A program made the position numbers and the translations under genes. Below the pieces are notes generated by a model, which did no database searches, was not told the origin of the DNA, and worked only from the letters and a program-made list of their open reading frames with translations. From JBEVJC01 sp040510375 (GTDB taxonomy: Bacteria > Bacteroidota > Bacteroidia > Chitinophagales > Chitinophagaceae): a stretch of DNA of 64,000 bases. Positions 30,501-37,228 of the stretch are shown here, piece by piece. The DNA lies in NCBI GenBank assembly GCA_040510375.1, contig JBEVJC010000025.1, positions 1 to 64,000 of the forward strand. Direction: 5' to 3'. The stretch's first letter is position 1. Each line of letters begins with the position of its first letter.

Positions 30501-32114
30501 ATGCAGTTGACTGGTACGATCCAGACTTCGCTGAATACATTATTTACTACTCTGACCGGCATGGTGGAAACGGAACTGAATAAGAGTATCGATAAACTCA
30601 AGGAAGGCTTTCAGAAAACATTATCAGAGGCGGAAACTACCATCGCTGCAAGTATCACCGAAGCGCTTGGTAAAAACGACGAAGCATTACAGGAAATGGA
30701 AGGTAAGATGAATGAAGCTGCTTCGGAAGCTGCATGGGATTATGATCATCCTATTTTATCGGCTATTGGTTCGGTGCTTTCTTTTATTGTCGGACTGGTT
30801 GCGGGACTCCTGATGATACTGGCAATGGTAGTGGTATTTATCATTGCTATTAAATTACTGATTGCAGGCCTGGTACTACTGGGCATCAGCCTGGTGGTTG
30901 CCCAGGTAATCGGACTGGTGGTGGGACTTTCCGTCCTTGCATATGGTGTATATAATGCCTACGAAGCAAGAACAGCAAAGGGTGAAGAAGGTGGTTTCGG
31001 AACATTTATTTCTTCCATCGGCGATGTGGTGGGCATTTCCTCAATTTATCATGGAATTACTGACGAAGGACTCACACCTTTTGAGCGGGGATTCAAAATC
31101 GGTGAAGGCATTGGTACCATCGCTTCATTCTTCCTTGGTAAAAAAATAGATGGTGCTGTTTCAAAAGGTCTACCTCCTTCTATAGCAAACCCTGGCCGCG
31201 TAGCACCTCCGCCAGAAGGTCCCCCTGGCGCGGGCGCTGGCAAATCGAATGTGACGCCTATTGAAAAAGCTTATGAATACAGGGCTGCAAGGGCAAGGGC
31301 ATCGCAGCCTTCAAATGGTCCGAAAGCAAGTGCGGCCAATGACGCACCCTATACTGCCAGTGATGCCTATAAACTGAACCCCGCGGTTGAACCCGCAGTG
31401 AGTCCGCAACCCCTGCCCGAGCCGGTACCTGCAGCGCCCCAAACCGGAGGTAATACAGTTGCCGATCCGTATGCGGGAAGTAATAAAATAGGTGTGGGTG
31501 GAGCCAGCAGTGCTGCAGGTGTTAAACAGGGAATCAAATCAAAACTCAAACAGAAAGAAAAGGAAAAGGAGGAAGATGATCCATCGGCAATTTATAAGTT
31601 TGAACAGAATGTGGTATATGATGGCCGGAAAGGTAATTTCACATATGGTGCCACCCACGCGGGGGCATCGTATAGAAAGGAAGGTCATCATGCCTGGCCA
31701 AAGGTATTGGGTGGTTCTGAAGACCAGCCCCTGGTGAACATGATCTATTCGATTCATCAATCTGAAATCCACTATGGCTGGAGTCCGGCCAATAGTCCAT
31801 TTCCCGCACTTTACGGAACAGTGTACAGTTATCTCGAAAACCAGATCAATGCCAGTCCGACCTATGGTAACGGAAAAGGCGGAATGAATGTGCTGCAGGG
31901 AAAAAGGCTGACGCATACGGGCAGGAATTCGGGTAACCAGTTACTGATTGATGCCATGGATGCAGGTACCGCTACAGCAAAAAGGCTGGCTTTGTTTGTC
32001 AGGAATGTCTTGTCTGCCTATTATGGTAACTTCAGTCCCTTCAGCAAACCGCAGATGCCGGTGAATTATTACCAGAAGGGTCTTGATAAATCATTAAATG
32101 ATATTACTTCATGA
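24513..32114 (+). CDS. 2533-aa eCIS-core polymorphic toxin candidate with C-terminal HHAWPK nuclease-like domain
   Basis: Likely cargo of the injection system. The only usable start is a TTG at 24513. Layout: residues about 25-60 carry the Q-P-K-L-x-I-G-x-x-x-D-P-Y-E-K-E-A-D-x-V-A-D motif; 115-207 are the eCIS-core DUF4157 domain with H197-E-L-T-H201; about 360-400 hold an HNH-like stretch (I-E-H-K-V-D-W, then N-L-I-L-L-D-A-K-S-N); about 450-1135 are strand-rich repeats; 1398-1492 are 19 pentapeptide repeats; about 1605-2075 are long helices; about 2083-2150 are strongly hydrophobic; the end has G-H2392-H2393-A-W-P-K with H2415 and H2420, like GHH/HNH nuclease toxins. No signal peptide. Its stop overlaps the next gene by 4 bases. 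Toxicity is inferred from architecture. Confidence 0.85.
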   Translation: MKNAVTAKPTAPVREQVPYFSQESENDNSVAAIQPKLTIGETDDPYEKEADQVADQVLKSRGNEGSKNPSSQKNGQSTFPSIHRKPIFDSEKEQEEIPALNRKPGDSSGNAPSVQPDLGSQLTARKGKGSPLPTQEQSAMGDAFGHDFKDVRIHTGAEATGLSKGLNAQAFTHGSDIYFNEGKFDPGSDQGRHLLAHELTHTIQQKGEKPSLNRKPDVQKGDEVKKLHIKDMDDAALKGLGETKEGKISKINGKVTFHFNDFPTKQYVGPFVSKDSAGNETLAAPPFKKPDTERKTKQAGVWRKEALTKVTAILQAMVDKQQIKGPEYQLSLINSPEVGVRGTVDQIAKEVVVPFWGLDGKPIAFQIEHKVDWQIAGGNHDVDVISNLILLDAKSNIDVGQAILARMKQAYEKIASYYSKTKNVEGILESFSEGTGSYDIFCENLVGVSESVPGSLLSISNFELTSGQTPFSDKLIKITDGDIPEGKFILKTSQKGGGFLVAKDLDNSVMSIKFEGDELKSITLKNVVKDEAGVLDKDNPDKNMSFQKESKGRYKVKTEGYAGLMKSVFKGVKALSPIEWSEVEFSPHSGFTASGVIKPTPKMLEGASITIELTSGEFVIKGNVTVDLLKKEGRFPKPFSIDYCSLSFSASSSSKFSVSGDVGFSLKNVGKGNVGAFVRSDAFGMEGKFTFEESKKFKKAEISFTYTKEKDDGKWEIKGDIVFGKELIKAVETGNVAISYDGTTISGKGSADLTIPKFKKLELSASFQDSGNFEFKAKADIKDLPGVKDVSATVIVTRKGGAYALDITGTATPVFDKVPGLTIKPLTISYANELFKIGGGLGYKKGMIEGELDLGVTNGVVGADGKVSGAGGDGSDLKIYGTGTAKISFLKGMDASISAALDTAGELWIWGELNVKATPFEKVTKNFNIFSFAQTVPLVGVPFAAVILRLGGEANLVFDWQPLTINIVTTLARTKLEDLKKGALGGGISLSLTSTANAKIELSVTIGIGVEVAIVVASLNGKGTLGFGITVPLEAKTSGEWDLVKGLTIKSVDASLKATPEAYAKLTGLIMVELNLLVSRVTVYTYELGSIEKKFDLSQYGLGVTVPLKFSEAGKLEGIDMKNITLDPSFEKGKEGDLLRQVGDSDSRPVPSREEMARATLRKEIRSKLEAKRNSKASVDMYQYAADLRAQLQNSTPAMKNDINQILEQEFAEVERSQFDDFRSEIMMAKDPVPVKLKRVDEFGTNHTTVNKEDLNILREEIKSQAPSTAAPSSAQRKQMDQEGEIEEPTSTEEKKSRIEKAEEGQGPVEKGPGIPAVPAAGLAGPSMVAGESLPVEEIKEKKGEEEKVPPELEQTENKEAPAVVIPEEKKEAAEDEKPGVGKEEDLKAKEDEAENKKDATEKEATGKDESGKDLTEKEVKEKDVTEEEATEKDVKEKDATGKNVPEKDAAGKDESGEDVAAKDVSEKKPTGNNANGKDATGKDAPEKNINGKEEISAEKTEKEIPEKNKKEGKKNRRKKSNKKSGKGRADDEEAGPSIPGQEMLQPDIGARVNNEFHPMPSLASLLQKPAPGAEPAEVTTTSNDLAVQRAPDKDENSKEKPEEIRAETMAGITQSGAQALMDISREVDMQRSGAIQQAEAVRAGAVGNVRNAILDTRQKFSDTRKQVNKTIGIGRTVLGVDLAVKTVLVVIDGAMTNTRLTELFGNQNQHIDDAVNDGLQKTVSMRDQYQQQAGTTIDGQVMSAVSRGEQKASTYPDTERGREQKSAAKGVADKTSQEIAARKQEVLDSINEVISPIPDEFIKKGEEAKVGMDQPLNDLRTQTGAQVTQALGQLTTINQEALAQLDLLQTSVDTELSLMEGSAISQLEAMIPGIEAQVNMALTSSLQAFETTRTAVSAQLNQKITEAMELLKDTPSPDKAGMLAFRNAMDLFFSGTASQTVSILGEAGVQMMEEMSRIDEQVSQSVTILQGGVDKSLSRLQQAVANAAVTLIAQHMQLTGTIQTSLNTLFTTLTGMVETELNKSIDKLKEGFQKTLSEAETTIAASITEALGKNDEALQEMEGKMNEAASEAAWDYDHPILSAIGSVLSFIVGLVAGLLMILAMVVVFIIAIKLLIAGLVLLGISLVVAQVIGLVVGLSVLAYGVYNAYEARTAKGEEGGFGTFISSIGDVVGISSIYHGITDEGLTPFERGFKIGEGIGTIASFFLGKKIDGAVSKGLPPSIANPGRVAPPPEGPPGAGAGKSNVTPIEKAYEYRAARARASQPSNGPKASAANDAPYTASDAYKLNPAVEPAVSPQPLPEPVPAAPQTGGNTVADPYAGSNKIGVGGASSAAGVKQGIKSKLKQKEKEKEEDDPSAIYKFEQNVVYDGRKGNFTYGATHAGASYRKEGHHAWPKVLGGSEDQPLVNMIYSIHQSEIHYGWSPANSPFPALYGTVYSYLENQINASPTYGNGKGGMNVLQGKRLTHTGRNSGNQLLIDAMDAGTATAKRLALFVRNVLSAYYGNFSPFSKPQMPVNYYQKGLDKSLNDITS
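28704..28988 (+). repeat. Nineteen in-frame 15-bp repeats encoding [K][D/E]xx[E/G] pentapeptides
   Basis: Residues 1398-1492 of the large toxin candidate consist of 19 imperfect pentads such as KDATE, KEATG, KDESG and KDVKE. The DNA is A-rich and repetitive, so the opposite strand is stop-poor and yields spurious long ORFs. The region is probably an extended, highly charged linker, and a likely site of copy-number variation. Confidence 0.9.
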
Positions 32115-33019
32115 AATCAGTGAACATAAATTATCCACCGGTTGAATATGTACTGGCCCGCGAAGAGCAGCCTGTTGATGAAACATGGGATGTTGTGAAC
32201 GATTTTGTAGTTAAATGGAATGCACAATATAAAAACAGGTTTTTAAAAGGTGAGGCGGGTGAATGGAGCCTGCAACTTGCAGGAGGAATAAAGGATGAAG
32301 AATATTCCCTGGCACATGAGGCCATGCATGGATTGAAAAATAAATACGGTGTTCAGTATTTCCTGGGGCTGACAGACAGACGCAGTCCTGCTGATTTTGA
32401 ACAGGCCGACTTCATCCGGGTGATGGGAAATACATACCCGGAAGGTTTTGTAGTAAATGGCAGTGAAATAATCAGCAGCATCCGGAAATGCACTGTTTGT
32501 GGAACACCCGGCCGTCATAACCGGGAGGTAAACGGAAAACTGATTATCGACTATAGTTACCTGGATCAGGATCCGGGAGACGATAAAGAATATGCAGCAC
32601 CTGGTATTGACCTTATTTTAATTGAAGGTGGATTTCATTTGGTTTCGGCCAGACTGGCCGGTTTATTGAGGTTATCAGCCAGGGCATTTGAGCTGATCCC
32701 GGTGATTGATAAGGACACGGGTTTGGAATCAGAAAGGTTATGGTTGTTACGCGCTAACCGATCCATCCTTAAACCCTGTAATATCCATACCCCCATAACC
32801 GGTGAAGGGATCTGTGCCAAATGTGGAAGTATCAGGGGCGCGTTACTTGCATACTATCATGTACGTACTGAATGGTTACAGAATGATCCCCTGTTTTCGC
32901 GGCAGGCCCAGCGGTATGAATCAATTTATTTTTCAAACCAGTTATACCATGATTTAAAAAATCAGCAGGTCAGGGGGATGCTGGCCACCGATGGAATTTA
33001 TAGTTGTACTCATATTTAA
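32111..33019 (+). CDS. Double-CXXCG motif protein, probable immunity partner of the upstream toxin
   Basis: A 302-aa soluble protein whose ATG overlaps the toxin stop (ATGA), the usual coupling of toxin and immunity genes. It has two C-x2-C-G motifs, C127-T-V-C130-G and C235-A-K-C238-G, with L-V-S-A-R-L-A-G-L-L and F-E-L-I-P-V in between. This layout resembles the double-CXXCG family, some members of which (SitI6-type in Myxococcus) are immunity proteins to His-rich nuclease toxins. The N-terminal ~120 residues are less familiar. Family membership is by eye, so moderate confidence; a cargo chaperone or adaptor is the main alternative. Confidence 0.7.
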   Translation: MKSVNINYPPVEYVLAREEQPVDETWDVVNDFVVKWNAQYKNRFLKGEAGEWSLQLAGGIKDEEYSLAHEAMHGLKNKYGVQYFLGLTDRRSPADFEQADFIRVMGNTYPEGFVVNGSEIISSIRKCTVCGTPGRHNREVNGKLIIDYSYLDQDPGDDKEYAAPGIDLILIEGGFHLVSARLAGLLRLSARAFELIPVIDKDTGLESERLWLLRANRSILKPCNIHTPITGEGICAKCGSIRGALLAYYHVRTEWLQNDPLFSRQAQRYESIYFSNQLYHDLKNQQVRGMLATDGIYSCTHI

Positions 33020-33030
33020 AATATTTTTTT

Positions 33031-33861
33031 ATGTGTGTGATCTCAGTCGCAATCCAGAAAGGAGGTTCCGGTAAAACCACCACGGCCGTAAACCTGGCAG
33101 CAGCCCTGTTGCGCCGGCAGAAAAAAGTTTTGCTGATAGATTCGGATCCACAGGCAAACCTGACACATTCCCTGGGAGTGGCTGATGATCTGCCGTTGAA
33201 CTTATACACCGAATATCAGAAGGAGGTTTCGGGCAGGGAAGGGGACCTGAGATCCACCATTGTTGTAACGGAAAGCGGACTTCCAGTCATCCCCTCATCC
33301 AGGGACCTTGCCGGTATGGAACAGGACCTGTTCAGCAGGATGGCACGCGAATACAAATTGCGCAAGCGCTTACTTTATAAACTGGTGGATGAATATGATT
33401 ACATAATCATTGATTGTCCTCCTTCTTTTGGTATGCTTACTATCAATGCGCTTACAGCAAGTAACTATGTGGTTATGCCTTTACAGGCTGAATTCCTGCC
33501 AAGGAAGGGTGTGGAAAGTTTCCTGCAGCTGCTGGATTCTGCGCGGGAGCAGTTATCTCTTGATATCCGGCTGGCAGGATTTTTATTGACAAAATACAGT
33601 CCCCGGAAATCTGTCAATATCGAAACAAGGGAATGGTTGATGACAAATTTTGGACAGTTCCTTTTCAACAGTTTTATTCATACCGATATAAGAGTATCTG
33701 TGGCGCAAAGGAAGGGTCTCGATATTTTTTCCTATGCGCCGCGCTCTGTTGCAGCGGCGGACTATGCTCAGTTTGCCGATGAATTGATTTTAAAAATTTC
33801 ACCACCGCCTGATTCGGCACAAGCTTTACAAACCCATGCAGAATTGTACGATAATTTTTGA
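33031..33861 (+). CDS. ParA-family ATPase within the eCIS cluster
   Basis: A 276-aa ParA/MinD-type ATPase. The deviant Walker A K10-G-G-S-G-K15-T-T is complete with the signature first Lys, followed by L-L-I-D-S-D-P-Q-A-N-L-T (Walker A') and I-I-D-C-P-P-S (Walker B). The ATG at 33031 gives the family N-terminus V-I-S-V-A-I-Q-K-G-G; the frame opens 9 codons earlier but adds nothing typical. No ParB partner or parS-like repeat is seen nearby, so it is unlikely to be a plasmid partition system. Such orphan ParAs can position large assemblies in the cell. It lies 11 bases after the immunity-like gene, so it belongs to the operon. Confidence 0.9.
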   Translation: MCVISVAIQKGGSGKTTTAVNLAAALLRRQKKVLLIDSDPQANLTHSLGVADDLPLNLYTEYQKEVSGREGDLRSTIVVTESGLPVIPSSRDLAGMEQDLFSRMAREYKLRKRLLYKLVDEYDYIIIDCPPSFGMLTINALTASNYVVMPLQAEFLPRKGVESFLQLLDSAREQLSLDIRLAGFLLTKYSPRKSVNIETREWLMTNFGQFLFNSFIHTDIRVSVAQRKGLDIFSYAPRSVAAADYAQFADELILKISPPPDSAQALQTHAELYDNF

Positions 33862-33885
33862 ACATAATCTTTAAAAACAATTATT

Positions 33886-34680
33886 ATGTCGTATTCATCC
33901 AGAGTTTATCGCCAGCGGAATGCCAATACGCCTGAAGAAGGCGCCAAAGATGCATTCAGCAAACGTTCGGATACAGACCCCGACGCGGAAAAAGATGCAT
34001 TCAGTAAACAATCAGACACGGATCCGGAATCCGCCACCGGTATTTTCCAGGCGAAATTATCGGTCAATAAACCGGGCGACAAATACGAAAAAGAAGCCGA
34101 TGATGTGGCCGATTCGGTGACCGCGAACAGTAAGGACAAACCTGCAGTCCAGCGACTGTCCACACCCGCCGATGATGAAAAGGTTGGAACCAATGAGTCA
34201 AGGATGGAGAAGGACAAACAGATCCAGGAAAAGCCCGCAAAAGAAAAAAAAGAGGAGAAGGATAAAAAAGCAGAAAAGCAGGATGAAAATGAAAAAGAAA
34301 CAAACAAAGACAAACTGAAAAAACCCGGCGAGGAAAAAGAAAAAAAGAAAGGCGCAGGGGTTCAACGAAAACCTGATACCGGGAGCGAATCTGCATCGGC
34401 ATCCCTGTCGGATAAAATACAGGATAATGCGGGCAAGGGAACTTCCCTGCAGACAGGTACATTGGGTGAAATGAATAATTCATTCGGAAAGGATTTCAGT
34501 GATGTCAATGTCCATAACGATACGGAAGCGCACCAGATGAACAAGGAGCTCAATGCACAGGCCTTTACTAATGGAAAGGATATTTATTTTAATGAAGGGA
34601 AGTATGATCCGGATAGTGCGGAAGGGAAAAAATTACTGGCGCATGAATTAACCCATGTTGTACAGCAAAACAAAAGCTGA
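33886..34680 (+). CDS. Small eCIS-core (DUF4157) protein
   Basis: A 264-aa protein with a disordered, charged first half and the DUF4157 eCIS-core domain at its very C-terminus: S-F-G-K-D-F-S-D-V-N-V-H, A-Q-A-F-T-N-G-K-D-I-Y-F-N-E-G, and the zinc-protease-like H253-E-L-T-H257 seven residues from the end. The same domain opens the 2533-aa gene, but here no effector region follows. Residues 22-49 hold a two-copy repeat and about 100-165 are Lys/Glu-rich. It may be a delivered or loading factor, or the remains of an effector that lost its C-terminus; it has a clean stop coupled by TGATG to the AAA+ gene, so I do not call it a pseudogene. Confidence 0.88.
   Translation: MSYSSRVYRQRNANTPEEGAKDAFSKRSDTDPDAEKDAFSKQSDTDPESATGIFQAKLSVNKPGDKYEKEADDVADSVTANSKDKPAVQRLSTPADDEKVGTNESRMEKDKQIQEKPAKEKKEEKDKKAEKQDENEKETNKDKLKKPGEEKEKKKGAGVQRKPDTGSESASASLSDKIQDNAGKGTSLQTGTLGEMNNSFGKDFSDVNVHNDTEAHQMNKELNAQAFTNGKDIYFNEGKYDPDSAEGKKLLAHELTHVVQQNKS
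33949..34032 (+). repeat. Two-copy in-frame repeat in the small eCIS-core gene
   Basis: Two consecutive copies (about 33949-33993 and 33994-34032) encode D-A-F-S-K-R/Q-S-D-T-D-P-D/E. Synonymous and non-synonymous changes separate the copies, so the duplication is not recent. Confidence 0.8.
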
Positions 34681-36335
34681 TGCTGATACGATTGATCAAA
34701 TACCTGTTCCGCAAACGAAAGAACGTACAAAAGTTATTACCCGGGCCGGAGGTTGTCCCCGGCGAAACTGATTATCCACCGGAGGCGCCGATCCCACCTT
34801 CGTCAACACCTTTAATTCTTCCGGAATCTTCAAATAAAAATATCATGAGTAATAGCAGCAGTTATACCGGGCAAAAAAGGGCAGGCAACCCGTTACCTGA
34901 GGAGTTTGTTTATATCAGGGATCTTATCCTTTACCGGCTGGAGTCATATTTCCCATCGGAGAATGAAGAGGAAGCTGTTACCCATCCTCCGTTGTACCCC
35001 GACTATGAACAATGGCGAAGTCCGCTGGCTGATTTTATTGAGACCAATAATTTCAGTAACGAGGAAGCAACGCTCTTACTAATAGTGTTGATCCCGCATA
35101 TCCAACCTGAATTGTTTAACAGCGCTATTGACCATAAGCTGCCTGATACCAGGAAGACTGGTCTCGACTTTCCACAGATTGGCGGAGTGCGGAGCAGGAA
35201 CAGCCGCTTTTTTTTACCCACTGGTGAAACTGCCTTGTTCCTGATCGCGGGTGATAACCTGGAGAAGCGACTGGAAGTGCAGCAATATTTTGGTGCGGAA
35301 CACCTTTTCTGGGAAAAGAAAATCCTTTGGCTGGAGGATATGCAGAATGGCGAACCTGCAATGCAGGGAAGGTTGATCATGTCGGCCGATTATATTGACC
35401 TGCTCACCTATGGTATGCACAAATCACCGCAGTTCAGTATTAGTTTCCCGGCTAAAAAAATTGCGCCGGTAAAACCTGGAACACCGCCGTTGACTTTTGA
35501 TCATCTTGTGATTTCGGATGAACTCCGCAACCAGATTAATGAACTGAGGGACTGGATCCGTTATAGTCCTGAGCTGATGGGCCGTTATGGCATGGGAGAT
35601 AAATTGCGCAAGGGTTATCGGACGGTATTTTATGGACCGCCTGGTACAGGTAAGACCTTTACGGCGCAGATCCTGGGCAACGACCTGAAGAGGGAGGTGT
35701 ACCGGATAGACCTTTCCATGGTTGTATCCAAGTACATCGGGGAAACGGAGAAAAACCTGGAGTTGCTTTTTGCAAGGGCCGAGGATAAGGAATGGATCCT
35801 CTTCTTTGATGAAGCAGATGCAATTTTTGGAAAACGAACCAATGTACGTGATGCGCATGATAAATATGCCAACCAGGAAGTTTCCTACCTGTTGCAGCGG
35901 ATAGAAGATTATAACGGGTTGGTCATACTGGCAACCAATATGAAGAATAATATCGATGATGCATTTATCAGGAGGTTCAATTCTATCATTAAATTCCCGT
36001 TCCCCACTGCAGAACAACGTGCAATGATCTGGGAGAAATCACTTCCGGCTGATAGCAGGTTTATATGGCGGCGTGAAGATGATCCTTCATTGGAAGTGGA
36101 AGTGAATATTCCGGAAGAGGTAAAAAAATATGAGTTGTCGGGTGGTAATATTATCAATGTGGTGCAGTATGCGGGTATCAGGGCAGTGGAGGCCGTCCAC
36201 GAGCAAAATGCACTGTTGGGTATTGGTGATGAAACCGACCTGGATGATGACCTTCCCCTTACTATCTATCTTACTGATGTGCTGGACGGCATCAAAAGGG
36301 AGATGATCAAGGAAGGTCGCCCGTTCCAGTCGTAA
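34680..36335 (+). CDS. AAA+ ATPase (Afp15/Pvc15-like)
   Basis: A 551-aa protein with a single AAA+ domain in its second half: Walker A G319-P-P-G-T-G-K-T326, Walker B I-L-F-F-D377-E-A-D, sensor region A-T-N-M-K-N-N-I-D and R-R-F arginine-finger site. This matches the Pvc15/Afp15 ATPase at the end of eCIS loci, thought to help assembly or cargo loading. The first ~270 residues are a family-specific N-terminal part, with a basic stretch at the very start. Start overlaps the previous stop (TGATG). It is the last gene of the cluster; only 3 bases separate its stop from that of the convergent SDR gene, with no room for a separate terminator. Confidence 0.94.
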   Translation: MLIRLIKYLFRKRKNVQKLLPGPEVVPGETDYPPEAPIPPSSTPLILPESSNKNIMSNSSSYTGQKRAGNPLPEEFVYIRDLILYRLESYFPSENEEEAVTHPPLYPDYEQWRSPLADFIETNNFSNEEATLLLIVLIPHIQPELFNSAIDHKLPDTRKTGLDFPQIGGVRSRNSRFFLPTGETALFLIAGDNLEKRLEVQQYFGAEHLFWEKKILWLEDMQNGEPAMQGRLIMSADYIDLLTYGMHKSPQFSISFPAKKIAPVKPGTPPLTFDHLVISDELRNQINELRDWIRYSPELMGRYGMGDKLRKGYRTVFYGPPGTGKTFTAQILGNDLKREVYRIDLSMVVSKYIGETEKNLELLFARAEDKEWILFFDEADAIFGKRTNVRDAHDKYANQEVSYLLQRIEDYNGLVILATNMKNNIDDAFIRRFNSIIKFPFPTAEQRAMIWEKSLPADSRFIWRREDDPSLEVEVNIPEEVKKYELSGGNIINVVQYAGIRAVEAVHEQNALLGIGDETDLDDDLPLTIYLTDVLDGIKREMIKEGRPFQS

Positions 36336-36338
36336 TAT

Positions 36339-37079
36339 CTAAAGACTCATTCCACCATCCATGATGAATTCTGCACCGGTGATAAAAGCGGAGTTGGTAT
36401 TGGATAAGTATGCCACCATTTTACCAATATCTTCTGCTTTGCCCATACGCCGCAATGGTATCTCGCCGATTAGCCAATCTTTCAAACCCTTAAGCTGCTC
36501 CTCATTATACCCCTGTTTTTTCAGGATCTCGGTTTCAACCGGACCCGGACTCACCGCATTAACCCTGATGCCACGTGGGGCGAGTTCAACAGCTGCTATC
36601 TTCATCACCGAGTTTAGTGCCGCTTTACTTGATGAATAGATTGATGAACTGGCGGTATTCATACTTGCCGTATTGGAAGAGAGGAAGACTACCGATGCTC
36701 CTTCATTCAGGATGGGGATAAACCGGCTCAGGGTAAAGTACGCGCCTTTGAAATTTACATCAACAACAGTATCGAACATTTCCTCTGTCGCGCTCTCGAT
36801 TGAGGATGTAACCAATACACCGGCATTGATAAACAGGATATCTACCCCGCCGGATTTTTCTTTTACCGTTTTTACCAGATGATCGATTGCCGGCAGACTG
36901 CTCTGATCCGACACTAAACCAGTTACTCCCAGTTCCTTTGCGGCAGCTTCCACTGCTTCTTTTCTCCGGCCGGTAATAATCACGGACGCACCCTGTTCCT
37001 TCAGCTCTTTGGCTGTACCATATCCAATGCCACTGTTGCCACCTGTAACGATGGCTATTTTTCCATTTAACGCTTTCAT
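36339..37079 (-). CDS. Short-chain dehydrogenase/reductase
   Basis: A 246-aa classical SDR. The Rossmann motif T-G-G-N-S-G-I-G-Y-G is at residues 13-22, N-A-G-V follows near 85-88, and the catalytic Y-S-S-S-K lies near residue 150. The C-terminal F-I-T-G-A-E-F-I-M-D-G-G-M is typical. It would reduce or oxidise a small substrate with NAD(P)H; R-R just after the second strand favours NADP. It is divergent from an HxlR regulator that likely controls it, a pairing seen with quinone- or aldehyde-responsive SDRs. Confidence 0.93.
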   Translation of the reverse strand: MKALNGKIAIVTGGNSGIGYGTAKELKEQGASVIITGRRKEAVEAAAKELGVTGLVSDQSSLPAIDHLVKTVKEKSGGVDILFINAGVLVTSSIESATEEMFDTVVDVNFKGAYFTLSRFIPILNEGASVVFLSSNTASMNTASSSIYSSSKAALNSVMKIAAVELAPRGIRVNAVSPGPVETEILKKQGYNEEQLKGLKDWLIGEIPLRRMGKAEDIGKMVAYLSNTNSAFITGAEFIMDGGMSL

Positions 37080-37106
37080 AATTTGTGTGATTTGAATTGT
37101 TATAAA

Positions 37107-37121
37107 ATTACCACAGGTAAT
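37107..37121. promoter_or_regulatory. Palindrome ATTACC-ACA-GGTAAT upstream of the SDR gene
   Basis: A perfect 6-bp inverted repeat with a 3-base centre, 28 bases upstream of the SDR start codon in the shared SDR/HxlR intergenic region. A plausible operator for a dimeric regulator; no proof of binding. Confidence 0.4.
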
Positions 37122-37166
37122 AACCGGCGTGTTGCCTTTTTACGCCATTTTATAATTGTAATTTGT

Positions 37167-37228
37167 TTTGCAAAGTTACCCGTGAAATGGTATAATTTTG
37201 ATACCAGTATCACGAAGTATACCAGTAT
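37167..37228 (+). promoter_or_regulatory. HxlR promoter with three ATAC/GTAT-type half sites
   Basis: A -33-like TTTG (37167-37170) and a -7 element TAATTTTG (37193-37200) fit the Bacteroidota promoter pattern. TGGTAT at 37188-37193 and ATACCA at 37201-37206 form an inverted repeat around the -7 box. The near-palindrome ATACCAGTAT occurs at 37201-37210 and again at 37219-37228, reaching into the HxlR start codon at 37227. Binding there would block transcription, so negative autoregulation is likely. Confidence 0.55.

Noticed and set aside
33004..33861. Plasmid partition system
   Set aside because: A ParA is present but I see no ParB, no iterated parS-like sites and no replication gene.
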